From contig JAKLLJ010000062.1 of assembly GCA_023150215.1 (NCBI GenBank), forward strand, positions 1 to 13,446: a DNA stretch of 13,446 bases. Direction: 5' to 3'. The notes below the pieces were generated by a model that worked only from the letters and a program-made list of their open reading frames with translations, ran no database searches and was not told the origin of the DNA. This DNA is from Thauera sp. Its GTDB lineage: Bacteria; Pseudomonadota; Gammaproteobacteria; Burkholderiales; Rhodocyclaceae. The translations under genes were made by a program, and so were the position numbers. Positions 1 to 11,696 of the stretch are shown in pieces. Every line of letters begins with the position of its first letter. The first letter of the stretch is position 1.

Positions 1-45
1 TGGCCGGGGGTTCGTGGGCCGGGGGTTCGTTGGCCGGGGGTTCGC
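1..45. repeat. 15-bp tandem repeat, three copies, may extend beyond the window
   Basis: Three head-to-tail copies of a 15-base unit, GGCCGGGGGTTCG plus two variable bases, start at 1, 16 and 31. The third copy runs without a break into the left arm of the REP-like palindrome at 41-64, because its final TTCG is also the start of that arm. This suggests replication slippage at the edge of the palindrome. The array is cut by the window start, so the copy number is a minimum. No coding role is seen. Confidence 0.8.
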
Positions 46-112
46 GGCTGCCGCCGCTCCTACATCGGACGCGGGCGCGGTGGTTTTCTGTAGGAGCGGC
101 GGCAGCCGCGAA
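41..112. repeat. REP-like palindrome (perfect 24-bp inverted repeat)
   Basis: The arms at 41-64 (ending CCGCTCCTACA) and 89-112 (starting TGTAGGAGCGG) are exact reverse complements over 24 bases, separated by 24 bases. It lies downstream of the 3' end of the helicase gene, a usual position for REP/BIME elements. The same arm sequences recur at 860-979 and 8826-9053, so this is a dispersed family. No REP-associated transposase (RAYT) gene is in the window. The stem could protect mRNA 3' ends or weaken read-through, which is inference from known REP behaviour. Confidence 0.85.
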
Positions 113-171
113 CCTTTCAGGTGGGCCGGGAGGGCCCCAATGCGGAGTCCCCAAGGGCCATCGAACCGCAA

Positions 172-191
172 GGCCGCAGACCCTGCAGGCC
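172..191 (-). terminator. Possible GC-rich hairpin after the helicase gene
   Basis: About 30 bases past the helicase stop, the minus strand reads GGCCTGCAGGGTCTGCGGCC. This can fold into an 8-bp stem (GGCC and GCAG pairing with CTGC and GGCC, one bulged T) around a three-base loop. It is not followed by a run of T, so it is not a classical Rho-independent terminator. It may help terminate together with the REP stem further downstream. Otherwise, 113-220 holds nothing recognisable. Confidence 0.25.
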
Positions 192-220
192 AAAAGCCAT
201 CCACGGCGCTCGCTGCCCGA

Positions 221-2497
221 TCAGCGCCACATGTCGCGCATCTTCGCCGCCAGGTCGATCGCGGCCTGGCGCGAGGCCGGCGAGCCCTGCAGCGCGGGCG
301 CCGGAGGTGGCCAACCCATCTGCTCGAAGTGGCCGAGCAGGCGGTTGGGGATGAAGCGGCTGCGCCCGGCATAGACGTGCCGATCACCCAAGCCCATCTG
401 CTGGGTGACATGAAAGCGCTGCGGCACGATGAGGTCGAGGCTGTCCTTGGCGCGCGTCATCGCCACGTAGAGCAGGCGGCGCTCTTCGTCGACCTCGGCG
501 CTGTTGCGGGTGGCAACGTCGGAGGGGATGCAGCCATCAACCACGTTCAGCACGCTCACTGCGCTCCACTCCTGGCCCTTGGCCGAGTGGATGGTCGACA
601 GGATCAGGTAGTCCTCGTCGAGCAGCGGCATGCCGGCCTCGCCGCTGGTGGCGCTGGGCGGATCGAGCGTGAGCTCGGTGAGGAAACGCTGGCGGCTCGG
701 GCTGGTGGCGGCGATGCGGGCGAGCTGCTGGATGTCGAGCACGCGCACCTGGAAGTCGTCGTACAGGCGCGGCATCTGCGCCTCGTACCAGCGGCAGGCG
801 AGCTCGAAATCGGTCGGCCACCGCAGGCCGGCGCCGTCTGCATAAGTCTTGGAATAGTCATTCGCGGCTTCCGCCGCTCCTACAGCGGACGCGGGCGCGG
901 TGGCTGTGTGCGCGGCGGCTGCCGCTCCTCCATCCGACGCAACCGCGGCGCTTCCTGTCGGAGCGCCGGCAGGCGCGAACGCAGCGCTCGATGCTTCCTC
1001 CCGGCCGGCGAGGCGGTCGAGCAGGATGGCGAACGCCAGCCAGCCCGCGCGCGCCGCCTCCGGCACTGGCTGCTCGGCGAGCAGCGCGCAGCCCGGCGGG
1101 GCCGCGCAGACATTGTCGAGCACGCGCCCGGCGGTCTTGGGGCCGATCCCGGCGAGGAGCTGGATGGCACGGAAGCCGGCGATGCGATCGCGCGGGTTCT
1201 CCGCCCAGCGCAGCAGCGCGAGCACGTCCTTGACGTGGGCAGCCTCGAGGAACTTGAGCCCGCCGTACTTCACGAAAGGGACGTTGCGCCGGGTCAGCTC
1301 CAGCTCCAGGCGCGCGCTGTGCGCCGAGGCGCGGAACAGCACCGCCTGCTGCTTCAGCTTCAGGCCTTCCTCGCGGCGCGCCAGCACGCTGTCGACCACG
1401 AAATCCGCCTGCGCCGCCTCGTCCTTCACCGTCACCATGCGCGGGCGCTGCGCCGAGGCGCGCGCGCTCCACAGGTTCTTGGCGAAGCGTTCGGCAGCGA
1501 GCGCGATCACCGCGTTGGCGGCATCCAGGATGGGCTGGGTGGAGCGGTAGTTGCGCTCCAGCGTCACCACCCGCGCCGGCGGCGCGAAGGCCGCGGGAAA
1601 GTCGAGGATGTTGCGCACCGTGGCGCCTCGGAAGGCGTAGATCGACTGCGCGTCGTCGCCGACCACGGTCAGGCCGCGGCCATCGGGCTTCATCGCGAGC
1701 AGGATCGCCGCCTGCAGCGCGTTGGTGTCCTGGTATTCATCGACCAGCACGTGATCGAAGAGGCCGCCGATCTCGGCACCGAGCTCCGCCTCACCCACCA
1801 TCTGCGCCCAGTACAGCAGCAGGTCGTCGTAGTCGAGCACCTGCTGCGCCTGCTTGGCCTCGACGTAGGCGCGGAACAGGCGCTTGAGCGCGTCCTCCCA
1901 CTCCGCGCACCACGGGAAACTCGCCTGCAGCACCGCGGCGAGGGCGGCGCGCGTATTGACCACCGCCGAGTAGATCGCCAGGCAGGTGCCCTTCTGCGGG
2001 AAGCGCTGCTTCGTCGCCGACAGCCCGAGCTCGTGGCGCACCAGGTTCATCAGGTCGGCGGAGTCCTCGCGGTCGTGGATGCTGAAGCCGGGGTCGAGCC
2101 CGATGCGGCCGGCGTAGTCGCGCAGCAGGCGCGCGCCAATGGCGTGGAAGGTCCCCGCCCACTGCAGCTCGGCGCGCGCCAGGCCGGGACGGTCGACGGC
2201 AGCCTGCGCGAGGATGCGTCGCACCCGCCGGCCCATCTCGTCCGCGGCGCGGCGCGAGAAGGTGAGCAGCAGGATGCGCCCGGGGTCGGCCCCGGCGGCG
2301 ACCAGGTGCGCCACCCGGTGCGCGAGCGTACCGGTCTTGCCCGAGCCGGCGCCGGCGATCACCAGCAGCGGCCCGGCGTCGATGCGGCCATCGGCGTCGA
2401 TGCCGTGCTCCACGGCCGCGCGCTGGGCGGGATCGAGTCCGACCAGCGGATCGGCGACGGAGGACTGCGCAGGATGGGTCTCGGAGGGGAGCGACAT
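221..2497 (-). CDS. UvrD/Rep-family ATP-dependent DNA helicase (SF1)
   Basis: A 758-residue 3'-5' superfamily 1A helicase that would unwind DNA with ATP during repair or replication restart. All core motifs are visible: Q-motif-like DPAQRAAVE near residue 22, Walker A GAGSGKT at 49-55, motif Ia LLLTFSRRAADEM, DEYQD (motif II) at 253-257, GDDAQSIYAFRGA (III), LERNYRST (IV), TIHSAKGQEW (V) from 635 and YVAMTRAKD (VI) from 677. It is too divergent from uvrD, rep or pcrA to name. The ATG at 2497 is chosen because Walker A then begins near residue 49 as in the family, and upstream codons look non-coding. No Shine-Dalgarno precedes it, and a TATAAT box ends 8 bases before it. Residues 507-546 (FAPAGAPTGS... 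to ...AAN) are an Ala-rich, in-frame 120-bp REP-like insertion between helicase domains. The gene is divergent from the SLOG-like gene, with a 97-bp gap. Confidence 0.93.
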   Translation of the reverse strand: MSLPSETHPAQSSVADPLVGLDPAQRAAVEHGIDADGRIDAGPLLVIAGAGSGKTGTLAHRVAHLVAAGADPGRILLLTFSRRAADEMGRRVRRILAQAAVDRPGLARAELQWAGTFHAIGARLLRDYAGRIGLDPGFSIHDREDSADLMNLVRHELGLSATKQRFPQKGTCLAIYSAVVNTRAALAAVLQASFPWCAEWEDALKRLFRAYVEAKQAQQVLDYDDLLLYWAQMVGEAELGAEIGGLFDHVLVDEYQDTNALQAAILLAMKPDGRGLTVVGDDAQSIYAFRGATVRNILDFPAAFAPPARVVTLERNYRSTQPILDAANAVIALAAERFAKNLWSARASAQRPRMVTVKDEAAQADFVVDSVLARREEGLKLKQQAVLFRASAHSARLELELTRRNVPFVKYGGLKFLEAAHVKDVLALLRWAENPRDRIAGFRAIQLLAGIGPKTAGRVLDNVCAAPPGCALLAEQPVPEAARAGWLAFAILLDRLAGREEASSAAFAPAGAPTGSAAVASDGGAAAAAHTATAPASAVGAAEAANDYSKTYADGAGLRWPTDFELACRWYEAQMPRLYDDFQVRVLDIQQLARIAATSPSRQRFLTELTLDPPSATSGEAGMPLLDEDYLILSTIHSAKGQEWSAVSVLNVVDGCIPSDVATRNSAEVDEERRLLYVAMTRAKDSLDLIVPQRFHVTQQMGLGDRHVYAGRSRFIPNRLLGHFEQMGWPPPAPALQGSPASRQAAIDLAAKMRDMWR
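860..979. repeat. REP-like element inserted in frame inside the helicase gene
   Basis: Bases 861-884 repeat the left REP arm (starting TTCGCGGCTTCCGCC). The right part at 956-979 closely matches the GGAGCGCCGGCAGGCGCGAA arm found at 8873-8896 and 8914-8937, with one change in its TGTAGG start. A second, decayed left arm (GCGGCTGCCGCTCCTCCATC) lies between them. The spacer GCGGACGCGGGCGCGGTGG also matches the spacer of the copy at 41-112. The block is 120 bases, exactly 40 codons. It is read without a stop on the minus strand as an Ala/Gly/Pro/Thr-rich segment, helicase residues 507-546. Confidence 0.85.
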
Positions 2498-2504
2498 GGC
2501 TGTA

Positions 2505-2510
2505 ATTATA
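2505..2510 (-). promoter_or_regulatory. TATAAT -10 box directly upstream of the helicase ATG
   Basis: The minus strand reads AATATAATTACAGCC and then ATG. A consensus TATAAT ends 7 bases from the start codon, which would place transcription initiation at or within a base or two of the ATG, so a leaderless or nearly leaderless message. No well-spaced -35 hexamer is seen: the best match, TTGCTA at 2532-2537, is 21 bases away. The lack of a Shine-Dalgarno fits this reading. This AT-rich patch stands out in very GC-rich surroundings. Confidence 0.5.
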
Positions 2511-2594
2511 TTCAGCCGCAAGGGCTGCCGATAGCAACCCGGAGGCGATCGTTTCAGAATGGCCGCACGCCCGACCGTCCTCCGGAGACACTTG

Positions 2595-3242
2595 ATGTCC
2601 AGCCCCGACCGCCCGCTGCCCACCTGCCTGCAGCCACGCCGTGTGATCCTGTTCAGCGGCCACATGGTGGACGCGCCCGGACGCATGCCGCCGCGCTTCC
2701 CCCCTGCGCGGGTGCCCGCCGCTGCGGCGCGCATCGCCGCCGCACTCGACGCGCTCGAGGTCGGCCCGGCCGACCTCGGCCTCACCCAGGGGGCGGCCGG
2801 CGCCGACCTGCTGTTCGCCGAGGCGGCACAGGCGCGCGGTCTGCCGCTGGTCTTCCTGCAGCCCTTCGACGAAGACGAATTCATCGCGCGCTCGGTGCGC
2901 CCGGTGCAGGACGGCGAGCACTGGGTGGCACGCTACCGTGCGGTGGCTGCGCGACTTCCGGCACCCCCCAGGGCGATGCCGCCGGCGCCAGGCCAAGGCG
3001 AGGGCGACGACACCCCCTTCGAGCGCTGTAACCACTGGCTGCTCGACACCGCCCTCGCCTGCGGCGGCGACCGCGTGTGGCTGCTCTGCCTGTGGGACGG
3101 CCGCGGTGGCGACGGCGCCGGCGGTACCGCGCACATGGTCGGGCAGGTGAGGCGGCATCACGGCCACGTGGTCCACATCGATACCCGCGAACTGGGGTCG
3201 GCGGATGACGCTGGCAGCACGCGGGATGCTGGACTAGCCTGA
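2595..3242 (+). CDS. SLOG-like Rossmann-fold protein, putative nucleotide sensor
   Basis: A 215-residue soluble protein with no signal peptide or membrane segment. The pattern is Rossmann-like: a first strand and loop VILFSGHMVD (18-26), helix, then GLTQGAAGADLLFAEAA (62-78) with a Gly-rich turn, then LPLVFLQPFDEDEF. After a Pro/Gly-rich linker (about 121-140) come FERCNHWLLDTA (142-153), VWLLCLWDG (161-169) and GGTAHMV (177-183). This arrangement recalls the SLOG/LOG-like superfamily, whose members bind or process nucleotides or sugar-nucleotides in conflict systems. That is recognition by pattern, not a search result. The ATG at 2595 is preferred because GGAG at 2584-2587 lies 7 bases upstream. 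The earlier in-frame ATG at 2559 would add 12 residues but has a GGAGG 13 bases away. The gene ends 45 bp before the CHAT protein gene on the same strand, so the two are probably co-transcribed and work together. Confidence 0.75.
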   Translation: MSSPDRPLPTCLQPRRVILFSGHMVDAPGRMPPRFPPARVPAAAARIAAALDALEVGPADLGLTQGAAGADLLFAEAAQARGLPLVFLQPFDEDEFIARSVRPVQDGEHWVARYRAVAARLPAPPRAMPPAPGQGEGDDTPFERCNHWLLDTALACGGDRVWLLCLWDGRGGDGAGGTAHMVGQVRRHHGHVVHIDTRELGSADDAGSTRDAGLA

Positions 3243-3249
3243 ATCGTTT

Positions 3250-3265
3250 CGGCCGCAAACGGCCG
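3250..3265 (+). other. Short hairpin between the SLOG-like and CHAT genes
   Basis: CGGCCG-CAAA-CGGCCG forms a 6-bp all-GC stem with a 4-base loop, 7 bases after the SLOG-like stop and 12 bases before the GGAG of the next gene. No T-run follows, so it is unlikely to terminate transcription. It could set the expression ratio of the two products by shielding mRNA ends or slowing polymerase. The role is inferred from position only. Confidence 0.35.
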
Positions 3266-3287
3266 CCCCACGCCCGCGGAGACTCCC

Positions 3288-8807
<5,520 letters not shown>

Positions 8808-8825
8808 GCGCGGCGCTGTCGAAAG

Positions 8826-9053
8826 CTCGCGGCTTCCGCCGCTCCTACAACATGGACGGGAGCTGCGGTTTTTGTAGGAGCGCCGGCAGGCGCGAATGCC
8901 GCGCTGCGGTTTTTGTAGGAGCGCCGGCAGGCGCGAATGCCGCGCCGGGATGGTGAAGCGCGTCAGTTACCGGACCGCCCGCTTCGCGGCTGCCGCCGCT
9001 CCTACATCATGGGCGGGGGCGGCGGTTTTTGTAGGAGCGGCGGAAGCCGCGAG
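8826..9053. repeat. Nested REP-like cluster between convergent genes
   Basis: Five arms of one palindrome family lie in the gap between the 3' ends of the CHAT gene (8807) and the hydrolase gene (9076). They are: left arm 8826-8849, right-type arms 8873-8896 and 8914-8937 (GGCAGGCGCGAA variant), left arm 8983-9006, and right arm 9030-9053. The outermost pair, 8826-8849 and 9030-9053, is an exact 24-base inverted repeat. The left arm at 8983-9006 is identical to the one at 41-64. Several arms are preceded by GCGGTTTTTG. The order suggests that extra units entered an older palindrome. Nothing else is seen in 8808-9075. The stems may end or stabilise both convergent transcripts. Confidence 0.85.
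8862..8943. repeat. 41-bp perfect tandem duplication within the REP cluster
   Basis: Two identical head-to-tail copies, 8862-8902 and 8903-8943, each begin GCTGCGGTTTTTGTAGGAG and end CGCGAATGCCGC. Each carries one right-type REP arm. Perfect identity points to a recent duplication by slippage or unequal exchange. Confidence 0.85.
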
Positions 9054-9075
9054 CTGTTCACGGCCACCGGGAAGC

Positions 9076-9723
9076 TCAACCGCGCGGCACCCCGCGCAGG
9101 AAGCGCCCGGTGTCGAGGAAGTGCAGGGTCTGGATCAGGCAGGCCCGCGACCACAACATCTGCATGTGGGTGACCGGCAGCACGGTGTGGTCGCGCGCCC
9201 CCGGCCAGCGCGTCTCGGCCACCGTCACCATGCCGTCGTGGGGCCTTTCGAGGCCGGGCACGATGCGCCCCATGCCGACCGGCCGGTTGCCGGCGACCAC
9301 GCCGATCTCGTAGCCGGGCGGCACCTCGGGCAGCGGCCGCGCCAGCCACTGCGGCAGCACCCGGCCGAGCGCGCCGCGCAGCACCGGGACGCGCAGGATG
9401 CACTCGCCCGCATGCGAGCCGCAGCACGGCGACCCGAGCAGGACCACGCGCCCGATGCCCTCCGGGTGATGGCGGGCGAGCATGTGCAGCACGATGCAGC
9501 CGCCCAGGCTGTGCCCGACCAGATGCAGCGGCCGCCCGCCCAGGCTCGCGATGCGCGCGGCGAGATCGTCGGCCGCAGCGTCCAGCGCGCCCAGCAGCGA
9601 GTGGTAGGAAAACACGTGGCTCGCGCGCCCCATGCGACGCAGGCGACGGCGGTGGGCCGTGAACACGATGCCGTGCATCCACAGGCCGTGGACGAAGAGG
9701 ATCTCGGGCTGTTCGGCAGTCAT
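9076..9723 (-). CDS. Alpha/beta hydrolase (PGAP1/lipase-like esterase)
   Basis: A 215-residue serine hydrolase. After the first strand, FVHGLWMHG (10-18) gives the oxyanion region, GHSLGG places the nucleophile at Ser72, and ARDHTVLPVTHMQML near the C-terminus offers Asp178 and His186 to complete the triad. The family covers lipases, esterases and PGAP1-like enzymes; the substrate cannot be read from sequence. No signal peptide is seen, so it is probably cytoplasmic. The ATG at 9723 is chosen because GAGG lies 5 bases upstream. A GTG at 9738 in the same frame overlaps the upstream stop and has no well-placed ribosome site. The gene begins 7 bases after the LOG gene stop, so the two are likely translationally coupled. 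It is a separate protein from the hydrolase domains of the CHAT protein on the other strand and ends in the REP cluster. Confidence 0.85.
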   Translation of the reverse strand: MTAEQPEILFVHGLWMHGIVFTAHRRRLRRMGRASHVFSYHSLLGALDAAADDLAARIASLGGRPLHLVGHSLGGCIVLHMLARHHPEGIGRVVLLGSPCCGSHAGECILRVPVLRGALGRVLPQWLARPLPEVPPGYEIGVVAGNRPVGMGRIVPGLERPHDGMVTVAETRWPGARDHTVLPVTHMQMLWSRACLIQTLHFLDTGRFLRGVPRG

Positions 9724-9730
9724 CGGATCC

Positions 9731-10645
9731 TCAGCCACCCCTGAGCTGGCGTGCGGTCAGCGCGGGATTGTCGCCGCTGTAGGCGGCCTTGATCGCGTCC
9801 CAGGCCTCCTCGGCGGTCTCGGCGTAGTGGAACAGGTCCTTGTCCTCGGGGCTGATCACGCCGTGCTCGACCAGCACGTCGAAGTCGATCAGGCGCTCCC
9901 AGAAGTCGCGTCCCACCAGCACGATCGGGCGGCGGCGGATCTTGCGCGTCTGCGTGAGCGTGAGCACCTCGAACAGCTCGTCGAGCGTGCCCAGTCCGCC
10001 GGGAAAGCTCACCAGCGCCACCGCGCGCATCAGGAAGTGCATCTTGCGGATCGCGAAGTAGTGGAACTGGAAGCACAGCTCGGGCGTGATGTAGGGGTTG
10101 GGCGCTTCCTCGAAGGGCAGGAAGATGCTCATCCCCATGCTGCGCCCGCCGGCGTCGAAGGCGCCACGGTTGCCCGCCTCCATGATCCCCGGCCCGCCGC
10201 CGGTGGCGACGATCACCGGCTCGCCGAGGGCATCGGCCTCGCGCGTGACCAGCTCGCCGAAGCGGCGCGCCTGCTCGTACCACTGCGCGTTCTTCACCAT
10301 CTGCCGGGCACGCGCGATCGCCGCCTCGTCACCGCTCGCCACCGCATCGCGCAGCATCGCCTCGGCCGCGTCCGGCGCCTTGAAGCGTGCGCTGCCGAAG
10401 ACCACCACGGTCGACTCCACGCCCTGCTCCTGCTGCACCAGCTCGGCCTTGAGCAGCTCGAGCTGCAGCCGCACCGGGCGCAGCTCCTCGCGCAGCAGAA
10501 AGTCGGTGTCGGTGAAGGCCATGCGGAAGGCGCTGCCTGGGCCGTCGTAGCGGCCCTGTGGCTGGGCGGCGCGCGCCTCATCCTCGGCGGAGGGAAAGTT
10601 GCGGGCGCGCAGGGGGAGTTTTTCGCTCATCGGGGAGGGGTCCAT
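9731..10645 (-). CDS. LOG-family protein (nucleotide 5'-monophosphate phosphoribohydrolase-like)
   Basis: A 304-residue protein of the LOG/TIGR00730 family. The best-studied members cleave cytokinin or nucleoside 5'-monophosphates to base and ribose 5-phosphate. The Rossmann signature GGGPGIMEAGNRGA starts at residue 149, and the defining PGGxGTxxE motif appears as PGGLGTLDE at 215-223. An N-terminal stretch of about 100 residues (from LPLRARNFPSAEDE through the helical LQLELLKAELVQQEQG) is absent from the classic ~190-residue LOG enzymes but typical of a longer proteobacterial subgroup. Two in-frame ATGs are possible, 10645 and 10630, and neither has a clear Shine-Dalgarno; the second gives MSEKLPLRARNF. 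It follows the LysR gene by 53 bp and is followed by the hydrolase gene after 7 bp. LOG enzymes belong to the same broad superfamily as the SLOG-like protein, but nothing ties the two operons together. Confidence 0.9.
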   Translation of the reverse strand: MDPSPMSEKLPLRARNFPSAEDEARAAQPQGRYDGPGSAFRMAFTDTDFLLREELRPVRLQLELLKAELVQQEQGVESTVVVFGSARFKAPDAAEAMLRDAVASGDEAAIARARQMVKNAQWYEQARRFGELVTREADALGEPVIVATGGGPGIMEAGNRGAFDAGGRSMGMSIFLPFEEAPNPYITPELCFQFHYFAIRKMHFLMRAVALVSFPGGLGTLDELFEVLTLTQTRKIRRRPIVLVGRDFWERLIDFDVLVEHGVISPEDKDLFHYAETAEEAWDAIKAAYSGDNPALTARQLRGG

Positions 10646-10698
10646 GCCGTTCGGGAAGCCGCATCATCGCACCACGGTGCTGCTGCGCGCCACGCCCC

Positions 10699-11601
10699 TC
10701 AATCACCCGCCGCAGCCGCCGCGCCGAAGGCGCGCGCGCACTCGAGGAAGCGCACCAGGCAGGGGTTGGCGTTGCTCGCCGCCCAGATCACGCCCTGCTC
10801 GATCACCCGCGGCGACGAGATCGGCCTGAACACCGCGCCCGGCAACTGCATCCGGCTCATCGAGCGCGGCACCAGCGACACGCCGAGGCCCTCCGCCACC
10901 AGGTTCACGATGGTCTGCTGCAGGTGGGTCTCGAGACGGATGCGCGGCTCGAAGCCGTGCTCGCGGCAGCACCCGGCCACCAGCGCATGCAGCGCCGGCG
11001 CGGTGGCGGCAGGAAAGGTGATGAAGGGCTCGTCAGCCAGTTCGCCCACCGCCACCACCGCGCACGCGACCAGGCGATGGCCGGCAGGCAGCACCGCACA
11101 CAGCGGCTCGGCATGCACGCGCAGGTACTCCAGCCCGTCAGGGCGCTGCCACGGGAAGGCGATGCCGACATCGGCGCGGCCGGACAGCAAGGCCTCGTCG
11201 AGCGCGCGCGGCACCACCTCGCTCAGCTGGATCTCGGCGGCCGGGTAGGCGTCGCCATAGCGCCGGATCAGCGCCGGCAGCACGTTCCACGCCGCGCTCA
11301 TGGTGAAGCCGACGCGCAGCACCCCGCGCTCGCCGCGCGCGCTGGCCTGGGTGCTACGCACGGCGCTGTCGAGCGTGGCGAGGATGCGCGCCGCCTGGGC
11401 GTGGAAATGCCGCCCGGCGGCGGTCAGCTCGACCTGGCGCGAGCTGCGCGCGAACAGCACGACGCCGAGCGTGTCCTCGAGCGCAGCGATCTGCCGGCTG
11501 AGCGGCGGCTGGGTGATGTGCAGCTGGGCGGCGGCGCGGCCGAAATGCAGGGTGTCGGCCAGTGTCACGAAGTAGCGCAGCTGGCGAAGCTCGATCGTCA
11601 T
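10699..11601 (-). CDS. LysR-family transcriptional regulator
   Basis: A 300-residue LysR-type regulator of standard length. The N-terminal winged helix-turn-helix is clear: LRQLRYFVTLADTLHFGRAA, then LHITQPPLSRQIAALE and LGVVLFARSSRQVELTAAG. From about residue 90 a periplasmic-binding-protein-like effector domain follows (GVLRVGFTMSAAWNVLPALI, then GRADVGIAF). It resembles the subgroup that responds to aromatic or small organic acids, but the ligand is not readable. It is divergent from the AEC transporter gene, with 95 bp between the start codons, the usual layout for a LysR protein and its target. It probably also represses itself, given a CGAT-N11-ATCG palindrome just before its start codon. 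The downstream LOG gene is on the same strand. Confidence 0.92.
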   Translation of the reverse strand: MTIELRQLRYFVTLADTLHFGRAAAQLHITQPPLSRQIAALEDTLGVVLFARSSRQVELTAAGRHFHAQAARILATLDSAVRSTQASARGERGVLRVGFTMSAAWNVLPALIRRYGDAYPAAEIQLSEVVPRALDEALLSGRADVGIAFPWQRPDGLEYLRVHAEPLCAVLPAGHRLVACAVVAVGELADEPFITFPAATAPALHALVAGCCREHGFEPRIRLETHLQQTIVNLVAEGLGVSLVPRSMSRMQLPGAVFRPISSPRVIEQGVIWAASNANPCLVRFLECARAFGAAAAAGD

Positions 11602-11620
11602 CGATACGCCTCAGGCATCG
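11602..11620. promoter_or_regulatory. Possible LysR operator, CGAT-N11-ATCG
   Basis: CGAT at 11602-11605 and ATCG at 11617-11620 form an inverted repeat around 11 bases, matching the T-N11-A rule for LysR-type binding sites. It begins at the base just before the LysR start codon, where binding would block its own expression. A second, shorter inverted repeat, ATTG-N8-CAAT, lies at 11639-11654, nearer the AEC gene, and could be the activation half of the control region. Both rest on pattern only. Confidence 0.4.
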
Positions 11621-11696
11621 TTAACCGCAAAATATGGAATTGGACGGTATCAATCGGCCATTCTACGCTTGCGCCATCTCATCCGGAACCGTGCGC

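Noticed and set aside
2559..2594. Upstream ATG start for the SLOG-like gene (MAARPTVLRRHL)
   Set aside because: Its GGAGG is 13 bases away, whereas the ATG at 2595 has GGAG 7 bases upstream. The similarity of its MAARP start to the CHAT protein start is probably chance.
14..3031. A 1005-residue open frame on the plus strand
   Set aside because: It lies opposite the helicase, whose motifs are unmistakable, then runs through the start of the SLOG-like gene. Its product is Arg/Ala/His-rich with no family motif; it is a high-GC shadow frame.
8826..9053. Repeated palindromic arms as a possible CRISPR array
   Set aside because: Arm spacing is irregular, arms alternate orientation, the spacers are short and partly related, and no cas gene is present. 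The family also occurs at 41-112 and inside the helicase, so it is REP-like.
9731..10645. The LOG-family protein as part of the SLOG-CHAT system
   Set aside because: It is on the opposite strand, separated by a REP cluster and another gene, and belongs to a widespread housekeeping-like family.
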